Shown: in pieces, positions 33,916 through 41,830 of the stretch | Layout: each line of letters opens with the position of its first letter | Position numbering within the stretch: the stretch's first letter is position 1 | Assembly: GCF_009687865.1 (NCBI RefSeq) | Contig: NZ_BLAE01000050.1 | Location: forward strand, 17,577-81,576 | Direction of reading: 5' to 3' | DNA: 64,000 nt | Origin: Acrocarpospora macrocephala | Lineage (GTDB): Bacteria; Actinomycetota; Actinomycetes; Streptosporangiales; Streptosporangiaceae | The notes under the pieces: generated by a model | Databases searched by the model: none | What the model was told of the DNA's origin: nothing | What the model saw: only the letters and a program-made list of their open reading frames with translations | Program-made: the position numbers and the translations under genes

Positions 33916-36287
33916 CGAAGGGCATGCAGGTCGGAGGGGGAGATCGGCATGCGGTCGATCGGGAGGCCTTCCGCGTCCTCGATGGCGGCCGCGATCACGG
34001 CGGAGACCGGGATGACGCCCGCTTCGCCGGCGCCCTTGATGCCCAGAGGGTTCAGTGGGGAGGGGGTTTCCAGGTGGTCGGTTTCTATGTGGGGGATTTC
34101 GGTGGCGTACGGCATGAGGAAATCCATGAACGAGGCGTTCAGGAGTTGGCCGTGGTCGTCGTAGACCATTTTTTCGTAGAGGGCGCCGCCGACGCCCTGG
34201 GCGACGCCGCCGTGGATCTGGCCTTCGACCAGCATGGGGTTGATCATTTTGCCGCAGTCGTGGACGACGGCGTAGCGGAGGATGCGGATTTCGGCGGTGT
34301 CGGGGTCGGTTTCGACGATGGCGGCGTGCATGCCGGAGGCGAAGGTGGAGCGGATCGGGGAGTAGTAGTCCTTGCCTTCGAGGCCGGGTTCCTCGCCTTC
34401 GCTGACGGGAGGGCGGTCCATGCCGCCGGTGGAGGCGAACTGGGTGGCGCGCTTGGCCTCCTCGTCGAAGGCGTACCTGAGGGGGTTGGAGAGGACGGCG
34501 ACGGTGGCGAGCGGGATCGAGGCGGCGGGGGCGCCGACGACGTGCACGACGCCGTCGGTGATCTCCAGGTCGCGGGGGTCGGCCTCCAGGGCGTCGGCGG
34601 CCACGCGCAGGGCCTTCTCGCGGACCTTGCGGCAGGCCAGGGCGATGGCGTTGCCGCTCATCACGGCGGCGCGGGAGGCGAACGTGCCGACGGCGTAGCC
34701 GAAGCGGCGGGTGTCGCCGGTGACGACGGAGACGCGGTCGATGGGGACGCCGAGTTCGGTGGCGGCGATCTGGGCGAAGACGGTCTCGTGGCCCTGGCCC
34801 TGAGAGGTGAGGCCGGTGGAGACGTGCACCCGGCCGTCGGAGGTGATCTGGATGTGGCCGCCCTCGTAGGGGCCGACGCCGGTGCCTTCCACGTAGCAGC
34901 CGAGGCCGATGCCCAGCCGTCGCCCGTCCGCCCGGGCGGACTCCCGCAAAGCGGGAAAATCATCCCAGCCGATCAAATCCTTCAGTTTGCGCAGTGATTC
35001 CGGATAATCGCCGCTGTCGTAGATAAGCGGGCGGCCATCCTGAAAAATCATGCCCTGGTCGTACGGGAACTGGTCGGGCTGGATGAAGTTGGCGGCCCGC
35101 ACCTCGGTCCGGTCGAGCCCCAGATGCTGGGCGATCTTGTCCATCGTGCGTTCCATGCAGAACGCCGCCTGCGGCCGCCCCGCCCCCCGGTACGGCGTCA
35201 CCTGAACCGTGTTCGTGTAGATCGAGGAGAACTCCACCCGATAGGCCCCGATCCGGTACGGCCCGAGCAGCTGCGTCGACGTGATGATCGGCACGATGAT
35301 CCCGTAATGCGTGTACGCGCCATGATCATGCAAGATCTCCACGGACAGCCCCAGCACCCGCCCGGCCTCGTCGAACCCCACCTGAACGTGCTGCACCTGA
35401 GCCCGCTCGTGCGCGCTCCCGATGAAGTGCTCCCGCCGATCCTCGGTCCACTTGATCTCCTGGCCGAGCACCCGCGCCGCCCACGGCACCAGCACCTCCT
35501 CCGGCCACGGATGCACGATCTTGACGCCGAAGCCGCCCCCGACGTCGGGCGCGATCACCTCGACCTTCGGCAGCGGCAGCCCCAGCTTGGCGGCCAGCGC
35601 CATCCGTACGCTGGTGGAGGTCTGGGTGGAGGAGTAGATCCGCAGCGACTGGTCGTCGGCGTCCCAGCGGGCGTACACACCCTTGCCCTCCAGCGGCATG
35701 CTGGCGCTGCGCTCGATGTCCAGCCGGAAGGAGAGCGTGTGCGGCGCGGCCGCGATGGCCTCGGCGGCCGAGCGGCCGTCAGCTGAGGGGACCTCCTGGA
35801 CCAGGTGCGCGCCCACGTTGCCGGGCACGTCCTCGTGCACGAGATGCGCGCCGGAGACGGCCTCCTCCAGGCCGATCACGGGCTTGAGGAACTCGTAGCT
35901 GACCTCGATCAGCGAGCAGATGTCCTCGGCCAGGTAACGGTCGCGGGCCACCACCATCACGATCGGCTCGCCCACGTGCCGCACGACCTCGCGGGCCAGC
36001 GGGTAGGCGGTGCGGCCGTGGGTGAGCGCCGGATGCGGGATCAGCAGCGGCAGCGGCTCGCACACTCCCTCGGGCAGGTCCTCCCAGGTGTAGATGGCGA
36101 CCAGGCCGTCCACCTCGAGGGCGGCGTCCACGTCGATGCCGGTGATCCGGGCGTGCGCGTGCGGCGAGCGGACGAACGCGGCCGCCAGCGCGTGCTGGCC
36201 GAGGTCGTCCAGGTAGCGGCCCTGCCCGCTGATCAGCCGCGCGTCCTCCCGCCGCCGGACCGGTTCGCCGAACAGCTTGGTGGTCAC
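33897..36287 (-). CDS. Form II CoxL-like molybdenum hydroxylase large subunit
   Basis: 796 residues from GTG at 36287, with GGAGG seven bases upstream and a 4-bp overlap with the small subunit. Typical molybdopterin-binding blocks are present: KLFGEPVRRREDARLISGQG, APDVGGGFGVKIVHPWPEE and GIKGAGEAGVIPVSAV with the catalytic Glu. Residues 365-372 read PYRGAGRP, the form II signature, instead of the AYxCSFR loop of true CO dehydrogenase. Form II enzymes are not reliably linked to CO oxidation and probably hydroxylate N-heterocycles or aldehydes. The adjacent NCS2 permease, PucR regulator and AllFGH-type genes favour a purine or pyrimidine substrate, an inference only. Confidence 0.9.
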   Translation of the reverse strand: MTTKLFGEPVRRREDARLISGQGRYLDDLGQHALAAAFVRSPHAHARITGIDVDAALEVDGLVAIYTWEDLPEGVCEPLPLLIPHPALTHGRTAYPLAREVVRHVGEPIVMVVARDRYLAEDICSLIEVSYEFLKPVIGLEEAVSGAHLVHEDVPGNVGAHLVQEVPSADGRSAAEAIAAAPHTLSFRLDIERSASMPLEGKGVYARWDADDQSLRIYSSTQTSTSVRMALAAKLGLPLPKVEVIAPDVGGGFGVKIVHPWPEEVLVPWAARVLGQEIKWTEDRREHFIGSAHERAQVQHVQVGFDEAGRVLGLSVEILHDHGAYTHYGIIVPIITSTQLLGPYRIGAYRVEFSSIYTNTVQVTPYRGAGRPQAAFCMERTMDKIAQHLGLDRTEVRAANFIQPDQFPYDQGMIFQDGRPLIYDSGDYPESLRKLKDLIGWDDFPALRESARADGRRLGIGLGCYVEGTGVGPYEGGHIQITSDGRVHVSTGLTSQGQGHETVFAQIAATELGVPIDRVSVVTGDTRRFGYAVGTFASRAAVMSGNAIALACRKVREKALRVAADALEADPRDLEITDGVVHVVGAPAASIPLATVAVLSNPLRYAFDEEAKRATQFASTGGMDRPPVSEGEEPGLEGKDYYSPIRSTFASGMHAAIVETDPDTAEIRILRYAVVHDCGKMINPMLVEGQIHGGVAQGVGGALYEKMVYDDHGQLLNASFMDFLMPYATEIPHIETDHLETPSPLNPLGIKGAGEAGVIPVSAVIAAAIEDAEGLPIDRMPISPSDLHALRQGRGR

Positions 36288-36760
36288 GAGGGTTCCTCCG
36301 CGAGCAGTTCCGCCGCGCGGTGCACGGACTTGACGATGTTCTGGTAGCCGGTGCACCGGCACAGGTTGCCGGAGATGCCCTCCAGCACCTCCTCGTCGGT
36401 CGGCGCCGGGTTCTCCCGCAGGAACGCGGTCGTGGTGCAGAGGAAGCCGGGGGTGCAGAAGCCGCACTGCAGGCCGTGGCACTCGGCGAAGGCCCGCTGC
36501 ACCGGCGACAACCGCCCGCCGGTGGCCAGCCCCTCCACCGTGGTGATCTCCCGGCCGTCGACGGTGACCGCGAAGGTCAGGCAGGAGCGCACCGGCTCGC
36601 CGTCCAGCAGGACCGTGCAGGCGCCGCAGACGCCGTGCTCGCAGCCCACATGGGTGCCGGTCAGGCCGAGGTCGTGGCGCAGGCAGTCCGACAGCAGCCG
36701 CCGCGCGGGCACGCGCGCCTCGCGCGGCACGCCGTTGACGATGAGCGTGATGTCATACAT
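36284..36760 (-). CDS. Molybdenum hydroxylase small [2Fe-2S] subunit
   Basis: 158 residues. The N-terminal cluster ligands lie in CEHGVCGACTVLLDG with the fourth Cys in VRSCLTFAV. The C-terminal cluster ligands are in [12 protein letters not shown] and NLCRCTGYQNIVKSV. It transfers electrons from the Mo centre of the large subunit to FAD. It overlaps both neighbours, the medium-subunit gene upstream by 8 bp and the large-subunit gene downstream by 4 bp, the tight packing expected for a stoichiometric complex. The ATG is preceded by a ribosome site inside the upstream gene. Confidence 0.94.
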   Translation of the reverse strand: MYDITLIVNGVPREARVPARRLLSDCLRHDLGLTGTHVGCEHGVCGACTVLLDGEPVRSCLTFAVTVDGREITTVEGLATGGRLSPVQRAFAECHGLQCGFCTPGFLCTTTAFLRENPAPTDEEVLEGISGNLCRCTGYQNIVKSVHRAAELLAEEPS

Positions 36761-37604
36761 CGGCCGCCGCCTTGATCGCCCGCTCGACCAGCACCCCGGT
36801 CAGGTGCCGCCGGTAGTCCGCCGTCGCGTGAATGTCCGCCTCCGGTTCGATCCGATCCTGTACGGCCGCCACCACCGAACCCCACTCCACCGACGCGACC
36901 GGCCGCCCGCCGCAGGCCGCGGTGACGTCCACCACCACCGGCGCGGGCCCCACGCTGACGCACGCCACCTTGGCGGCGGTGACGCGCAGGTCCTCGTCCA
37001 GCCGGACGGCGGCGGCCACCCCGGCCATGGCGTAGTCGCCGTGCCTGCGGGCCACCTCGAGGAACTTGGTCCCGCCGTCCCAGGCCGGGAAGAACGCGGA
37101 GACCGCCAGCTCGCCGGGCCTGGTGGCCGACTCCATCGGGCCGGTGAAGAAGTCTGCGGCGGCGACCTCGCGCTCGCCGGTCGTGCTCGCCAGCCGTACC
37201 GAACCGCCGAGCAGGGCCAGGACGGCGGGGAGTTCGGCGGCGGGGTCGGCGTGCACGAGGCTGCCGACGATGGTGCCGCGGTTGCGGATGACCGGGTGCG
37301 CGACCAGCTTGAGCGCCTGCCGGAGCAGCGGCTGGGCCAGGCTGGCGGCGGCGGAACGCTCCACCGCGGCGTGCCTGACCAGCGCTCCGACCCGGACGCC
37401 GGTCGCGTCCGTGCGGATCTCGCCGAGCCCGGCCACCCGGTTGATGTCGACCAGGTGGGCCGGGGCGGCGATCCGCATGTTGAGCAGGGGGATCAGGCTC
37501 TGGCCTCCGGCCAGCACCTTTCCGTGCGCGCCCACCTCGGCGAGGACCTCAACGGCCTCGCGCACCGAGGTGGGCGCGTGATAGTCGAACGGCGGCGGTT
37601 TCAC
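36753..37604 (-). CDS. Molybdenum hydroxylase medium (FAD) subunit
   Basis: 283 residues from GTG at 37604. FAD-binding loops read VLAGGQSLIPLLNMRIAAP (about residues 30-48) and HPVIRNRGTIVGSLVHADP, the latter with Ile-Val where CoxM proteins have Val-Gly. The protein ends DYRRHLTGVLVERAIKAA, the usual CoxM-type C-terminus. It is the first gene of the form II operon. The ribosome site is weak, so the start is moderately sure. Only about 38 bp separate it from the permease gene upstream, which could place all four genes on one transcript. Confidence 0.93.
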   Translation of the reverse strand: MKPPPFDYHAPTSVREAVEVLAEVGAHGKVLAGGQSLIPLLNMRIAAPAHLVDINRVAGLGEIRTDATGVRVGALVRHAAVERSAAASLAQPLLRQALKLVAHPVIRNRGTIVGSLVHADPAAELPAVLALLGGSVRLASTTGEREVAAADFFTGPMESATRPGELAVSAFFPAWDGGTKFLEVARRHGDYAMAGVAAAVRLDEDLRVTAAKVACVSVGPAPVVVDVTAACGGRPVASVEWGSVVAAVQDRIEPEADIHATADYRRHLTGVLVERAIKAAADV

Positions 37605-37642
37605 GAAAGTCGTTCTACTCCGATCGCGTTACGGATAGTGGC

Positions 37643-38980
37643 TCAACCGTTGGAATTTTTCACCACATCCGACGGGGACAGCGCGCGCAGCAGGTGGTAG
37701 CCGCCGAGCACGACGATCGTGCCCAGGGCGATGCCCGCGAGCGAGAAGTCGTCGGTGATCGTGTGGCTCACCGGGCCGATGGCCAGGATGATGCCCGCTC
37801 CGATCGGGAGCATGTTCACGGGGTCGGCGAAGTTCACCCTGTTCTCCACCCAGATCTTGGCGCCGAGCAGGCCGATCATGCCGTAGAGGATGACCGTGAT
37901 GCCGCCCAGCACCCCGCCGGGGGTGGCCGCGACGAGCGCGCCGAACTTGGGGATGAGGCCGAACAGGATGGCGATGACGCCGGCGATGTAGTAGGCGGCG
38001 GTGGAGTAGACCCGGGTCGCCGCCATGACGCCGATGTTCTCGGCGTAGGTGGTGGTGGGCGAGCCGCCGACGGCGGAGGTGAGCACGGTGCCGACACCGT
38101 CGCCGATGACGGCACGCCCGATGTACGGATCCACGTCGGTCCCGGTCATCTCGCCGACGGCCTTGACGTGGCCCACGTTCTCGGCGATCAGCGCGATCAC
38201 CGCGGGCAGCACCAGCACGATGGCCGACACCTTGAACTCCGGCCCGTGGAAGCTGGGCAGGCCGAACCAGTCCGCCGAGGCCACCGCGTCGAAGTTGACC
38301 CGGGGGTGGGTGTCGACCGCGCTGGTGCCCGCGTTGAACGCGGTGATGTCGCCGAAGATCTTGTCGGCGAGCCAGGACAGCAGGAAGCCGATGACCAGGC
38401 CGAGCAGGATGCCGATCCGGCCGAGGAAGCCCTTGAACAGCGCGATGATCATGAACGTCACGATCATCGTGATCAGCGCGATCCAGTGGTCCTGCGGCCA
38501 GTAGACGTCGGCGACCACGAACGCCAGGCCGAAGCCGATCAGCATGACCACCGCGCCGGTCACCACCGGCGGGAAGATCTTGTGAATGACCTGGACGCCG
38601 AGGTAGTGGATGGCCACACCGCACAGCGCGAGCACGAGGCCGGCCACCAGGATGGCGCCGGTGACGGTGGCGCTGTCGCCCTGGGCGGCCCGGATCGCCA
38701 CCACCGCGCCGACGAACGAGGCCGAGGTGCCCAGGTAGCTGGGCACCTTGCCCTGCACGATCAGCAGGAACAGGATCGTCGCGACCCCCGACATCATCAC
38801 CGCGACGTTCGGGTCCAAGCCCATGACCAGCGGGAACACGAACGTGGCGCCGAACATGGCGATCACGTGCTGGGCGCCGAAACCGACCATGCGCGGCCAG
38901 GACAGGCGTTCGTCCGGCTTGACGACCTCGCCCGGCGCGAGACCGCGTCCCTCTCCGTGTACCTTCCATCCGAAAGCCAT
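37643..38980 (-). CDS. NCS2-family uracil/xanthine permease
   Basis: 445 residues, about 14 membrane segments. AAGGGG lies upstream of the ATG. Family blocks include FGAQHVIAMFGATFVFPLVM at the N-terminus, AENVGHVKAVGEMTG in TM8, and GGSPTTTYAENIGVMAATRV in TM10. The TTYAENIGV form resembles UraA-type uracil carriers more than the QNxGV purine type. It would import a nucleobase by proton symport. Genes on both sides (form II hydroxylase, PucR, AllFGH-like) indicate use of purines or pyrimidines as nitrogen source. Substrate choice between uracil and a purine is not certain. Confidence 0.9.
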   Translation of the reverse strand: MAFGWKVHGEGRGLAPGEVVKPDERLSWPRMVGFGAQHVIAMFGATFVFPLVMGLDPNVAVMMSGVATILFLLIVQGKVPSYLGTSASFVGAVVAIRAAQGDSATVTGAILVAGLVLALCGVAIHYLGVQVIHKIFPPVVTGAVVMLIGFGLAFVVADVYWPQDHWIALITMIVTFMIIALFKGFLGRIGILLGLVIGFLLSWLADKIFGDITAFNAGTSAVDTHPRVNFDAVASADWFGLPSFHGPEFKVSAIVLVLPAVIALIAENVGHVKAVGEMTGTDVDPYIGRAVIGDGVGTVLTSAVGGSPTTTYAENIGVMAATRVYSTAAYYIAGVIAILFGLIPKFGALVAATPGGVLGGITVILYGMIGLLGAKIWVENRVNFADPVNMLPIGAGIILAIGPVSHTITDDFSLAGIALGTIVVLGGYHLLRALSPSDVVKNSNG

Positions 38981-39134
38981 GTGAGCCCCTTTACTTGCCT
39001 GGGCCGACGTCCGGTGGCCACCCCGCGGGCATCCCAGCGCGGCATCGCTTCACGAGCCTCCTACCAGGCCCGTTGCGGGCACATTAGGACTGTGATCGCC
39101 GTTGCACACGGGCATCATCTGCCAAACCGCGTGC

Positions 39135-40769
39135 TCAGATACCACGCATGTTCAGCACATGGAGGGCGAGGGTGAGGTTCAGCCGAAGGTGGGCGTCCTC
39201 GGTGAAGTTGCCGAGCATGCGCTCCAGCTTGCCGATGCGGTAGCGCAGCGTGTTGTAGTGGAAATGCAGCCGGCGCGCGGTCTCGGCCACGTTGAGGTTG
39301 GTCTCCAGCAGCACGTGCAGGGTGCGGCGCAGGTCGGCGTTCTCGGCGTCGTCGTCGCCGGCCAGCGCGCCGAGCGTCTCGCGGACGAAGGAGTGCAGTT
39401 CGGTGGTGTCGCTGACCAGGGAGAGCAGGCGGTAGACGCCGAGCTGGTCGAAGTGGGCGACCGCGCCGGGGCCGTGCAGCTGGCGGCCCACCCGGGCGGC
39501 TTTGAGCGCCTGGCCGTACGCGTCGGCGAGGGCCTCCGCCCCGGGGGCGATCCTGCTCATCCCGGTGGAAAAAGTACAGTCGGCGAAGGTCGCGGAGGCG
39601 GCCGAGGTGAGCCGGGCCGTGTCTACGCCGGAGCCGACGATGGCGACCACCTCGTGCGAGAACCCGGCGACCGCGCCGCGCGGGTCGTGCCGCCGGACCG
39701 AGGCCTGCCAGGCGGCGAGCAGCCGGTCCTGCGCGGTGCGCTCGTCGCTCTCCGGGTCGAGTTCGGCGACCAGCACGGAGACCGGGCGCTCCAGATCCCA
39801 GCCGAACGCCTTGGCGCGCTCGGCGATCCGGGTGCCGCCGCGGCCGGTGAGCACGTCGCGCAGGAAGTCGGCGCGGTATTTGCTCTCGACGGCGGTGACG
39901 GCCTCCTGCTTGGTGACCACCAGGGCGGCCACGGTGGCGGCCCGCTCCAGGATGCGGATGTCACTGTCGCGGAGCGTGCCGGCCTGGCTGAAGGCGGCGA
40001 TCCTGCCGTGGTGGTGGCCGCCGGCCACGATGGGTACGACCGCGTAGTGGCCGTCCGCGCGGACCAGCGGGTCGGCCGCGTCGGTGCGGGTCGGCTCCGG
40101 GCTGGTGCTCAGGTTGGCGCTCAGCACGTACGCCTCCCGCAGCATGGCCACCTGCTCCGCGCCCCCGGCCGAGGCCAGCACGTGCCCGCCCACGTCCACG
40201 GCGGCCACGGCCACGTCCAGCAGCCCGGCCACCTCGGCGGTGACCTCGCGCAGGCCGCCCCCGGCCAGGATGATCTGGACCAGCGCGCGGTGCGCCTCCT
40301 CGGCCCTGGCCAGGGTGGCGGCCTGCCGGTTGAGGATGTCGGTGAGCACCTGGTTCAGGATGTCGTCGAAGCCGACGTCGTTGGGGAGCAGGATGAGCGG
40401 GAAGTTGAGCCGGTCGGCCTGCTCCACCATCTCCTCCGGCAGCTCGTCGAGGTAGCGGCCCAGCTTGATGGCCAGCGCGGAGAGCCCGCGTTCGTCAAGA
40501 TCCGCCACAAGGCGGCCGAGCGACTGGGGAGTGTTCCTGAGCGGATAGCCTGTGGTGAGCAGAAGCTCGTTCGGTTTCACCCAGGCGAGGATGTCCGGCA
40601 CTTCCATGACGTTGAGCCGCTGGACGATCCGGTCCAGGCCGCCCTTGCCCGCGATCAGCCGGGCCCCGGCGAGCGTGGAGACCCCGAGCACCTCGCCTAC
40701 GGCGACACCGTGAATGATCGTTCCAGTGCTGGCCAGGCGCATGGCGGGGGCCGCGGGGTCACTCGTCAT
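39135..40769 (-). CDS. PucR-family purine catabolism regulator
   Basis: 544 residues. An N-terminal PucR sensor domain (VGEVLGVSTLAGARLIAGKG, EVPDILAWVKPNELLLTTGY, YLDELPEEMVEQADRLNFPL), a central GAF-like/GGDEF-like region, and a C-terminal PucR helix-turn-helix: LHVLLETNLNVAETARRLHF and HYNTLRYRIGKLERMLG. PucR proteins sense purine breakdown intermediates and activate uptake and catabolic genes. The gene lies between the permease and the AllH/AllFG genes and is divergent from the latter, so both sets are likely targets. The 40770-40921 gap must hold the divergent promoters; I see no clear operator there. Confidence 0.92.
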   Translation of the reverse strand: MTSDPAAPAMRLASTGTIIHGVAVGEVLGVSTLAGARLIAGKGGLDRIVQRLNVMEVPDILAWVKPNELLLTTGYPLRNTPQSLGRLVADLDERGLSALAIKLGRYLDELPEEMVEQADRLNFPLILLPNDVGFDDILNQVLTDILNRQAATLARAEEAHRALVQIILAGGGLREVTAEVAGLLDVAVAAVDVGGHVLASAGGAEQVAMLREAYVLSANLSTSPEPTRTDAADPLVRADGHYAVVPIVAGGHHHGRIAAFSQAGTLRDSDIRILERAATVAALVVTKQEAVTAVESKYRADFLRDVLTGRGGTRIAERAKAFGWDLERPVSVLVAELDPESDERTAQDRLLAAWQASVRRHDPRGAVAGFSHEVVAIVGSGVDTARLTSAASATFADCTFSTGMSRIAPGAEALADAYGQALKAARVGRQLHGPGAVAHFDQLGVYRLLSLVSDTTELHSFVRETLGALAGDDDAENADLRRTLHVLLETNLNVAETARRLHFHYNTLRYRIGKLERMLGNFTEDAHLRLNLTLALHVLNMRGI

Positions 40770-40921
40770 CGTCTGCTCCGGGGGGGTTGGTACATCTCCC
40801 GCCGATTGTGCCCGACTATCCGACTGTCAGGAAGAGCCAAGCATTTGGCCGACTGTTGGCAGTTTTCCCCGTACGGCCTCTGGAGGGCTCGTTCTAACGT
40901 CACCCTGATGAGGGAGGTCTG

Positions 40922-41818
40922 GTGACCGTAGGCACCCGCCCGAGAGCGCGCCGATCCCCGGCCCGTTCTACTGGGGCGACCCTGGACCGTACGTACGTGC
41001 CCGGCGCGGCCAGCATGGCCGTGCGACCCGCGCTGGAGACGCCGCGACGCCCGGCCCGGGTGCTCGCGGCGTTCCCCGCCGCGGTCTACCTGGAACTGAG
41101 GACGGAGGTCGAGCCGCATGTCATCGCCCTGGTGACCGGGGAGGCGACCCGGTTGCCCAACGCCGTCGTGCTGACCGATCCGCTGGACGGATTCGCCGCC
41201 GGGGACGAGGCCTGGGTGGGCGACGGGTTCATCGAGGTGGGCGGCCTGGCCATCCGGATCCGCCGCTGGTGGGATCCGGCTCCGGCGCTGCCCCGGACGA
41301 ACCTGGCCCGGCTGGCCGAGTCGCTGGCCCAGCTGGGTGAGATCTGCGACGCGTCCGCGCGGCGCCCCGGGCTGACCGGCGGCGCGTGCGAGCTGCTCGC
41401 CGACGGCTGCCATTCCGGGTCGCTGGTGAACGCGGTGACCTCGGCCGAGCAGCTGATGGGCCTGGGCCCGGGGCTGACCCCGAGCGGCGACGACATGCTG
41501 GCCGGGCTGCTGGTGGCGCTGCGCCAGCTGGGCGCGGCGGCGGGCGTGGACCGGGCGGTCTGGCTGGCCGGGTGGCTGGCGGCGGCCGTCACATTCGACG
41601 CCAGGACGCGGACCACGCCGATCTCGGCCACCCTGCTGGACTGCGCGGCGCGCGGCGAGGCGAGCATGGAGGTGCTGGCCGTGCTGCGCGCGCTGGCGGG
41701 CGGGCAGCCGATCGAGCCGTCGCTGCACCGGCTGCTGCATCTGGGTCACACCTCGGGCGCGGATCTCGCCTGGGGCGTACGCACCGGGTTGTCGGCCGTC
41801 CTTCACCTGTCCAACTAA
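40922..41818 (+). CDS. DUF2877 protein, AllH-like (oxamate carbamoyltransferase component)
   Basis: 298 residues from GTG at 40922. The DUF2877 signature GLGPGLTPSGDDMLAGLLVA is present near residue 178, preceded by VNAVTSAEQLM and followed by HTSGADLAWGVRTGL near the C-terminus. In Escherichia coli the DUF2877 protein AllH acts with AllF (FdrA) and AllG (DUF1116) as oxamate carbamoyltransferase at the end of allantoin breakdown. An AllF-AllG fusion follows 12 bp downstream, so the same complex is likely here. The first 45 residues are basic, unlike the core, so the start may lie further in. Confidence 0.87.
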   Translation: MTVGTRPRARRSPARSTGATLDRTYVPGAASMAVRPALETPRRPARVLAAFPAAVYLELRTEVEPHVIALVTGEATRLPNAVVLTDPLDGFAAGDEAWVGDGFIEVGGLAIRIRRWWDPAPALPRTNLARLAESLAQLGEICDASARRPGLTGGACELLADGCHSGSLVNAVTSAEQLMGLGPGLTPSGDDMLAGLLVALRQLGAAAGVDRAVWLAGWLAAAVTFDARTRTTPISATLLDCAARGEASMEVLAVLRALAGGQPIEPSLHRLLHLGHTSGADLAWGVRTGLSAVLHLSN

Positions 41819-41830
41819 CTAGGGGCGTTC

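Noticed and set aside
33897-36287. Second CO dehydrogenase in the strict sense
   Set aside because: The active-site loop is PYRGAGRP (form II), not AYxCSFR, so CO oxidation is not a safe call.
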